Assembly: GCA_963576735.1 (NCBI GenBank)
Contig: OY755177.1
Coordinates: 15,500,001-15,564,000, forward strand
Length of the DNA: 64,000 bases
Direction: 5' to 3'
Source of the DNA: Bedellia somnulentella
Lineage: Eukaryota; Arthropoda; Insecta; Lepidoptera; Bedelliidae
Shown piece by piece: positions 23,401-32,400 of the stretch. The position numbers were made by a program, and so were the translations under genes. The notes beneath the pieces were generated by a model, which was given only the letters and a program-made list of their open reading frames with translations, had not been told where the DNA came from and ran no database searches. The number at the start of each line of letters is the position of its first letter. Position 1 is the stretch's first letter.

Positions 23401-26400
23401 TTTTGTTATAACGTGACATAACATAAACATAAACGTTCACGCTGAATATCCCCGAAAGGGTTGGCAGAGGTACTAATACTTCTGAACATCACGTGACTTT
23501 GTCACCTGGTGTTCAGAGTACCCACGTTTTGCGTGGACAGTGTACTCACGTGATAGGGGGCAGGCCTATCGCCGTTTTGTACGAATACACTGTCACATGA
23601 CTAAGTACAACTCAGCCATGTGGGTTTCCTCATGATGTTTTCCCTCACCGTTAACAACCATGATAAATTAACCACACATATGACTAGAAAAGACAAATTG
23701 GTGTAGGCCCGACCCGGGATTTGAACACTAAACTTTTGCACGATAAGCGGTGTTCTACTCATTAAGCTATCGCGGTTGGTTATCATATGTAATACATATA
23801 ACAAGTGATCCGCGTAATAATGTAGTGTTGCTGTGTGTGTATGCTGTGTAGAGTCGGCTTAGAATAGCACTACCCCATTTCTTCCGGTGGATGTACGTAA
23901 GAGGCGACTAACGGTATTAGGGCTTTTAAGAGATTTTTGGCCGATGCGGTTGGAGACCCATCACCAACAACCTTTACTTTTAACATCATTTCCCCACTTG
24001 CATTTCCAAAAGTGGCCGCGGAATTTCTAATTCCTTAGCTCTGGCTACCCCTTCTAGGGATTTACAGCCGTGAGTATATGTATGTACGCGTAATAAAAGT
24101 GGTATATTCGGCACAGCGGGCGAGTCGAAGTCGTACATGATGGTGGAGTCCCCGCCGGCGCCGCACCACGAGGAGAGCCTGCCGCCGTCGCCGCCGCCGC
24201 ACACCAACATGGTGCTGCGCAAGAGAATACACCGCATCAAGCAGGGCATGAAGAAGTAAGTGTGCCTTGTGCGCTTTCATAGTGCCGACAAATACATGCA
24301 TCATTGTAAATTTGGTGAACACATTCCGCGCTTGATGCAGCGGCTGTTATATTCATATAGAAAACAGGACAAAATACTGTAATCTTTTGGTTTCAAAATG
24401 TAAATATGACTTAGGGGCTCCCTTCAATCTGAAATTTTGCGCCTCATAAAAAGAACTGACTCTAAAAAATTCCGAACTTATACCACAGAGGACTGATTTT
24501 CAGACAGAGCCAACACCGATGACCGATTAATGAGAAGTTCTTGAATTTTTCTGCCATGATTTTGGGGCTGAACAAGCTAAACGACATGTTCTAAACTACT
24601 AACACAATTAGTCCCCATTCAGTAGTGTAAAACAAGCATATTTTAAAATTTTATATTGTCAATTCACCTAGATACAACGACCAGCTGTCAGCCCTCCGCA
24701 GCGACCTCCGCAGCTGCAAGCGCAAGACGGCTCTCCAGCAGAAACAGATCTCGGAGCAACAGAAACAGATTGCAGAACAACAGAAACAGACCCTGGAGTA
24801 TGCCAACCGACTCGATGACTATGACAAGAAGAGCGAGGAGAGCAGTCGCAAGTTTCAGACTTTGTTGCAGGTATGTTGTTGGTTTTGTATGTTGTTGTAG
24901 AAATAGTTATTAGGGGGGACTGAAATTAGTAACAATTGCAACTGAAACAAAGAAAGTTTTTTTTATTAGCACAAAAGTCATCTAGAAATCGGGTCTGAGT
25001 TCAAAATGGGTTCCACTAAATTAGCTCTAATTTTCAAAATGAGTGCTAATCGCGTGACAGTCGCTGTTTGATCTTTACCTAGAACATTACCATGCCATTT
25101 TTTCATAATATCATGAAAATATGTAAAAAATATACCAGCACAAGAAAATTAACACTGAATCGTATTTTCAGTAAATAGAACACTACGACCTAAATAAATC
25201 TGCAGTAACAATATTATTCTAGTTTAAAATATATAAACTTAAAAACGGCGTAAACCAAAGAGTAAATAAAGTTTTTTGAAAATAATTACCAATGGTTTGC
25301 GTAATCTTCATTTGATACTTGAATAATTTTAAATTTTTTTTTTAAGTATTAAGGGAAATATTTTTATGATACTGACGCTAAAGTTTCCACTTCTGCTGGC
25401 ACTCCCAGAGTGCAACCCTTTGATATTTTATTTATTGTATATTTTGTAGCCGTTTAGGGCCAGCGCTGACTGCCGGCATGGCATGGCAAAGCATTTCGGT
25501 ACAGATCATGGTATACCATCTCATACAAAATGTTTTTAGTTACCTCTTCGCTCAATAGATGGAGTTAAGATATAGTCGACTTTTAAAATAAAAACTTAAA
25601 GTGGCTAATAATCGTTTAAAAAGCCAAAAGACAGTTAGATAAATATAACATGGTAATTTATTTTGTCACTTAATACCATAAAACATAAATTATTACAATT
25701 AGAAGCAAAATATAAAAAAAACTGTTTTTTCGTTTTTATGAAATTGTATTCCCAAATGATTATTGTAGAACTACATCTATTTAACTAAAATGTTTAGTGA
25801 TTTCAACTACTGACAATAGATGGCGCCAAATTGAGATGGTGTTTATTGACGTATCTTACTTGTTTTGATTTGCGTCCACCCAAGTAATCGAATTGGTGAT
25901 AATTGGCGACTTAAAATAACACTACCCTATTACTACTCGTGGGTGATTGCAAGAGGCGACTCACGGGGTATAGGGGTTTTTTAAGTGATTTTAATTTTTT
26001 AAACGGCGTACACGTTTGGACCAAAAAGAGACTGTGCTTAAAAAGACAAGTGTTCCAAGTTTGCCATGGCCGTACAAAGTGGCGATCGATAGTCTCTAAC
26101 CTAACTATCCCAATGTGAACTAACGGCGTGAGAATATACATTTAATTTTAATTCCTGCCGCATCGCTCAAAAATAACCTTGTTCCAATTCTTATCACTAT
26201 TTTTTAGCCGTGTAGTGTCGGCTTAGAATGTCGCTACCCCATTTCTTCCGATGGCTGAACGTAAGGGGCGACTTACGGTATTGGGGCTTTTAAGGGATTT
26301 TTGGAGGCCCATCACTAACAATAATTTATTTATACCATTTTCTCCCCTATCAACTTTTAAATGTGACTGAGGAGTTTCTAGCTCTGAAGCTCTGGCTACC

Positions 26401-29400
26401 CCTTCTTGGGATTTATAGCCGTGAGTATATGTATGTATGTTATTTTTATATCTGTTAGTACTTTGTTGTAGAAAGTTGATTTTTAGTGTTAGTACCCCTG
26501 CCTGCACTACCGTCGGGGATTTGCGGTGTGAACGTTTGAATCAATATTAATAACTCAGTGATTGACTTTTTCGAAGCTTTGGCTACCCCTTCTAGGGATT
26601 TATAGTCGTAAGTATATTTATGTATGTAATATATATTTTTTTTAAAACAGCCAGGTATACAGCATTTTGCATGATGATTAAACAATGAGATTTATATTTT
26701 CTGTTACTCCAACGGTATGAGAAATAATAATAATCACGCAAGATTGATAAATACTTTTTACAAATAGGATAAGTATTCTGTACTGAAGGTGTAGCGCGTA
26801 GGTACCTAGATAAAATAAAATTAGTAGTTTAATGACGGCTTAGTAGCTCAGTGGGTAGAACACTGCTTATCTTGCAGACGACTAGTTTTCTAACCCTGGG
26901 ACATTGTATTTGTACAATACGGCGATGGGCCTGTCCCCTATCACGTGAGTACACTGTCCGAGCATAACGTGGGTACTCTGAACACCCGGTGACAATGTCA
27001 CGTGAATATCGGAAGTATTAATACCACTGCCGACCCCGTTCGGGGATATTCAGCGTTAACGTTTGAGTTGGAGTTATATGTCCGTATGATTGCAGTTGAA
27101 ACCAGCTATAGATATTTTTTAATACTTCTCTAATAATACTTTCAACATTTTCAAATTATTAGCCGCTTTATGTGGAGAATAGATTATAAAAGAACCATTA
27201 AATTTGGAAATGGGTTAACATTCGAGCCTTATAACCCAGTAAAATTAATTATAATATATTATAATATTAAGTGATAGCAACCGTGATAGACCAGTGGGTA
27301 GAACACTCGGTTATCGTGCAAACGACTAGTGTTCAAATCCTGGGTCGGGCCTACACCAATTTGTCTTTTCTAAAGACATATGTGTGGTTAATTTATCGTG
27401 GTTGTTAACGGTGAGGGAAAACATCGTGAGGAAACCCACATGGCTGAGTTGTACTTAGTCATGTGACAGTGTATTCGTACAAAACGGCGATAGGCCTGCC
27501 CCCTATCACGTGAGTACACTGTCCATGCAAAACGTGGGTACTCTGAACACCAGGTGACAAAGTCACGTGATGTTCAGAAGTATTAGTACCTCTGCCAACC
27601 CTTTCGGGGATATTCGGCGTGAACGTTTATGTTTATGTTATTAAATGATACCATTTTGAGCTGACATTTTAGTATAGTAATAACCAGAAGTTTGAATGCG
27701 ACAAACCCACAGATGCTTGTGGAATGTCAGCTTGTGGAAGATAATTTTTTTTGATTAAATATTTGGTCTATCACCACATCGCCAACCAATCAATAAAATT
27801 AAACCCTCCAGCCACAAACTTTATTCTATGCCTCAAACTAAACAACTCAAATCATTTAAACCTCATGTGGGGATTATAAATAACTAATAAATAAAGAATA
27901 AATAAAGGAAAGAAAAATCTCGACACAAGCGCTTAATACCTCACTGACGGAATGATGCGGAGTAGTGCTATTATACGCCGCCACTACAGCACGAATACGT
28001 CTTGCACGATGTTATTAAATAAATAAATGTGTTTATTCTGTTTATTTTATTTTAATAAACAGAATATCGTTCATTATTCACACATTTATTTTCGGCTATA
28101 AATCCCTAGAAGGGGGAACCAGAGCCTAGGAATAAAAATTTCGTTCGCCACTTCTGGAACTTGTGTTGGGATAAGATTATAAAACAAAGATTTTTGATGG
28201 TGGGTCCCCAACAGAATCGCCTTAAAATCACCCAAAAGCCCCAATACCTTTAGCCGTCTATTACTAACCATTACAGTAAGAAATGGGATAGTGCTATTCT
28301 AAGCCGACACATAGCAGAGAAGAATATCGACAACGACACTGTTAACATTACAAGCAAAAATATCTACAAACGGATGTAATACTCGTACGCAATTGGCCTT
28401 GTCGACGATTTTGTCCTTGACCTAGTCTTTGTCCTTGACCATATTTGCAAATTTGCAAATAAACATTTAGTGAAAGAAAGTCATAAAGTAATAAAATCTG
28501 TCTCGCTTGTGTCGTGTTACCGAGGCGCCCCCGCCCCGCGCGCCCCGCAGCCGCCATTTCCTAATATTAGCCGAGTAAGATACCGGGCTTTGTTATCATT
28601 TGGTTTTTGTTTTATCGCCATCTAGCGAACAATAAGGAACTAAAAAATAGCCCGCCGAATAAGGGTATTTAAGCACATCACATTTCGTTGTATGGGATTG
28701 GGTATCTGTACTAGTATAGTATTATATTATCTGTGGTACAGATATAGCATTTTAAATCTTATTACTATGCATATAGAATTCATTTTACTTCATTTTGACA
28801 CAACGATGCCGACGTTCTGTCCTACCGCGGCCTCCCTCGGCATCGTTGTGTCAAAATGAATTCTATACGCATGGTAATAAGATTAAAAATGCTGTATCTG
28901 TACCGAAATCCTTTGCCATGCCATGCCGGCAGTCAGCGCCGGCCCTTAGAATGTCGCTTCCCCTTTCCACTCACGGGTGTCGTAAGAGGCGACTAAAGGT
29001 ATTGAGGCTTTTTATTGCATTTTTGGGCGATGCGGTTGGAGACCCATCACCAAAAATCTTCATTTTACCATTTTTCCCCACTCAACTTCCAAAAGTGGCT
29101 GAGGAATTTACAATTCCTTGGCTGTGGCTACCCCGTCTAGGGAATCATAGCCGTGAGTATATGTATGTATAATTAATTATTGTCAATTTGTCTTTTTATT
29201 GAAATTTATATACCTATTTGATTAGTTTGACACTCCAATCTAATTTGCGCTTTTATGAATATACTTTTGCAAGGATATCGCATCGCTGCTGACTCACGCA
29301 AATGTTGAAATGTAAATGAGGAGTTGTATAATATTACTTTTAGGCCCGTGTGTTACAATAAAAAAATTTATATTATCTCGATTATATTAACGTTTGGATA

Positions 29401-32400
29401 ATGTAATTTAGGTAAATTTTCAAAAATATCCCACATTATATTTTCGTTGTTTTTATTGAATTAACTCATATCGTTTTTGTTTACTTAATTATACTTGACT
29501 ACTGAATTCGCAAAACAAACCTTGAATCGTTACTAACACATTGTTTATCAACACTTGAATAAATTGCAGTACTTTCCATAAGGGGCGCTAAAACTTTTAA
29601 TATCTTTTCCAGAAATCTGAATTTAGACTTATTTAATATTAATTCTGGCACATTTAAGACAATGGCAGTGAAATCTTTTTTGATGCTGAGAAAATATGAT
29701 AATTTGACACTCCAAAGTGCTAACTGTGCGCCAGCTCTTTATTCTATTCACTGTTATAAAACAGCATGCTAGCTTATACTTCAACCCTGATACACTAAAC
29801 AGGAGGCGAAAGGATATATTATGTTTGAATACCTATAGTGCAAAATTTTCCATTACAAATAGATTCTTTATACTTTTAGGACCATACTTATATAATAAAA
29901 TTAATAGATTACTAGTATTATATAACTTAAACAACTTTGAATGCAAGAAAAAACTTCAATCGTGGCTATTAAATCTTACATACACGGAATCAGAGGAATT
30001 GCTTAATATAATAAGTTAATATAAGATGTTTTTTTTTTTTTTTTTATCATAATAATACAATTAGTTAGATACAATCGATTCTGATAATAATTAGTACAAT
30101 ACTTACCAATACCATTATATGAAAACTGATAGTTTAAGCCTTTTTTGTTTATTGTTGCCTGAAATACAGGTAAATTACCTAGCTCAGGAACAGGAAAATG
30201 ATATATTTTATATTTTAAATAACTAACTAGGTTAAGACGAATATTATGTACTTTTGAAAAGTGAATAAAGTTTTTATTTATTTATTAATTTTTATTTATT
30301 TAATGACATATTTGTATTGTATCGTTTTTTATATATGTATATGTATTACACAATATTGTATAAATAATACACATATATATATATTTGAGTGACTATGTTT
30401 ATGTGTATTTTATTGGTATATATATATTTTTACATTTACAATTAAGACCTAGTTAAAATTTAATTTTACTGTCAAATTTGAGTAAATGGCAATGGTTTGC
30501 TTACAATTTTTTTGAATCTAATTGATATAAAGTAATTTGCAATAGAATCCAACAATCATGTAAACAAATATGGCGGACTGACCTTGACAGCGTATTGTTT
30601 ATGCCCATAGTGATGTCATAGTGTTCTAATTTAATTTATTTTTCTAATTATTTTAATTTTAAGTCATAGACTATGGCCCATAGTAGGATAGGTACTAAAA
30701 TAAAACTGACTAAATAGACTAAATATATAAGCCATAGACTATAAAATAAAACTGATTAGTTGTAGTGTAGGTAATAGATCTAAATCATTCTTACCTCCTG
30801 ATTACTCCTTGAGAAAAAATACCAATCGTATGCTATATCAAAGTCCGTGATGGCGTGCAAAGGTCGTCGTTCCAAGAAAAATATGTCCAGCCAAATCGTA
30901 AAGCAAAACAAAAGTCCAAAATGAGAATGCAAAGTCGTAGTCGAGCAGTGAGGCAGAGTAGCGTGCCAGTAGATGCTCGGTAGGGTGAGTAGAGTAGTTT
31001 GGTAAGGTAAGCGAGGAGTATAAGATGTGGGTAGATTAGGATATGTAGTAGAAAGATTCGTCATGTTGTTGTCGGGGGTCACCACTGTGGGAACAGCAAA
31101 GATATACTGGCCAGTACACCCTGCTGTGTACCAACTTAGAATTTGTATTTATGTTTAGCTAGAGAAACATTTCGATACCGCGATGTACGATTTTTTATTA
31201 CTCTGCTAGTATGCAAGTGAGTTCGCCGTCTAGCGGTCGCCACACACTAATGCACAGCGAACCCACAGAACAGTGAATGACTGTGAATGACAATTTTAAC
31301 AAAATGGCCACCTGTCAATTTTTAAAAACTTACCATTATTTTTATGGCTTAGGTAGGATACATCCGTTTTTGTTAATTATATTAAGCTCTTGAAAAAAAA
31401 TTATTATTGTATTTAAATAATATTAAATTAAAATAATTTATTAAATTAAAAATAAAAGATAACTTCAGATTACGAACAACACTAACTTTTCAATGACTTA
31501 TAGAGTTCGATGAGTAAAAAACTAAGATGACGGCTTGTCAAATACTTCGAAATTTTTACGTTGCAAATGTTTTAACAAATTAAACTTATAAATACAAGTT
31601 AAATCGTGTTAAAGATAATGTGAAAACAATGGTGCGTTCGTTGAAATCAAACTATGTTCATAATTGATCGTCAAATGTATGTGATAACGGAGTAATCGTG
31701 ACAATATGGTTTGTTTACATGATTGTTGGATTCTATTGCAAACGACTTTAGACTGTAATTTGTTGCTAATGTATTCTTCCCTGTTCCGGCAGGAGCTGAA
31801 CAAGTGCAAGACGGAGCTGCAGTACTGGCGCTCGCGCTCGCCCGCCGTGCCGCCGCTCTGCGCCGAGTGCGCCGCCGCGCTGCCGCCCGCCGTACGTACA
31901 CACACCTACACACACCTACACATTATTTAAGAGAACATTTTTTTCTGCGGGATTTTTAATAGTATATTTCATTACTAGTACGGAATGGCTGTCATTGCAA
32001 AGAGTTCCGACAAATGTCTACCCGAGCCGAAGGCGAGGGTTGACAGTCGGAACGAGTTGCAATGACGGTTCCGTACGTGTACTGAACGACTATTTTTAAT
32101 ACAGTTGCGAAAAAATTAAGCAATTTAACAAAACAACTAAACTCCCAAAGATTATTTCTGGAAAATGGCGACATTTTTTCTTCACTTATTGTGGTAGGCA
32201 AAGGAAACTATGCCCATACAGCCAAGTCTTATGTATAATTTTTTTGTTGATATGAAATGAAAATGAAATTTAATGAGTTATAATGTAATGAAACCTAACC
32301 TCACTAATTCTATCAAATCATTAAATCAGATATCGAAACAAATTAGTCGATTTTGCCTATTATTTTGTTGTTGTTGATTCATGTTAATACGACCTATGCC

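Larger units (their letters stand above)
22768..24116 (+). other. FBXO28 intron 3
   Basis: It holds a family C MITE, a family B SINE and a family A SINE in a row. The family A tail stops about 27 bases before the exon 4 acceptor. 22768-23188 shows no recognised feature. Confidence 0.7.
24871..31792 (+). other. FBXO28 intron 5
   Basis: 6.9 kb filled with family A and B SINEs, a long hairpin element, a LINE tail and an LTR fragment. 24871-25445, 25510-25900 and 29172-29716 show nothing I can name. Confidence 0.7.

Noticed and set aside
24062..24322. Minus-strand frames over FBXO28 exon 4
   Set aside because: Antisense of the Pro-rich exon and the adjacent SINE; the plus-strand exon has matching phases.
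30780..31085. 101-codon Thr/Leu-rich minus-strand frame
   Set aside because: It lies in the untranslated leader after an LTR and begins in the primer-binding site. No gag-like motif.
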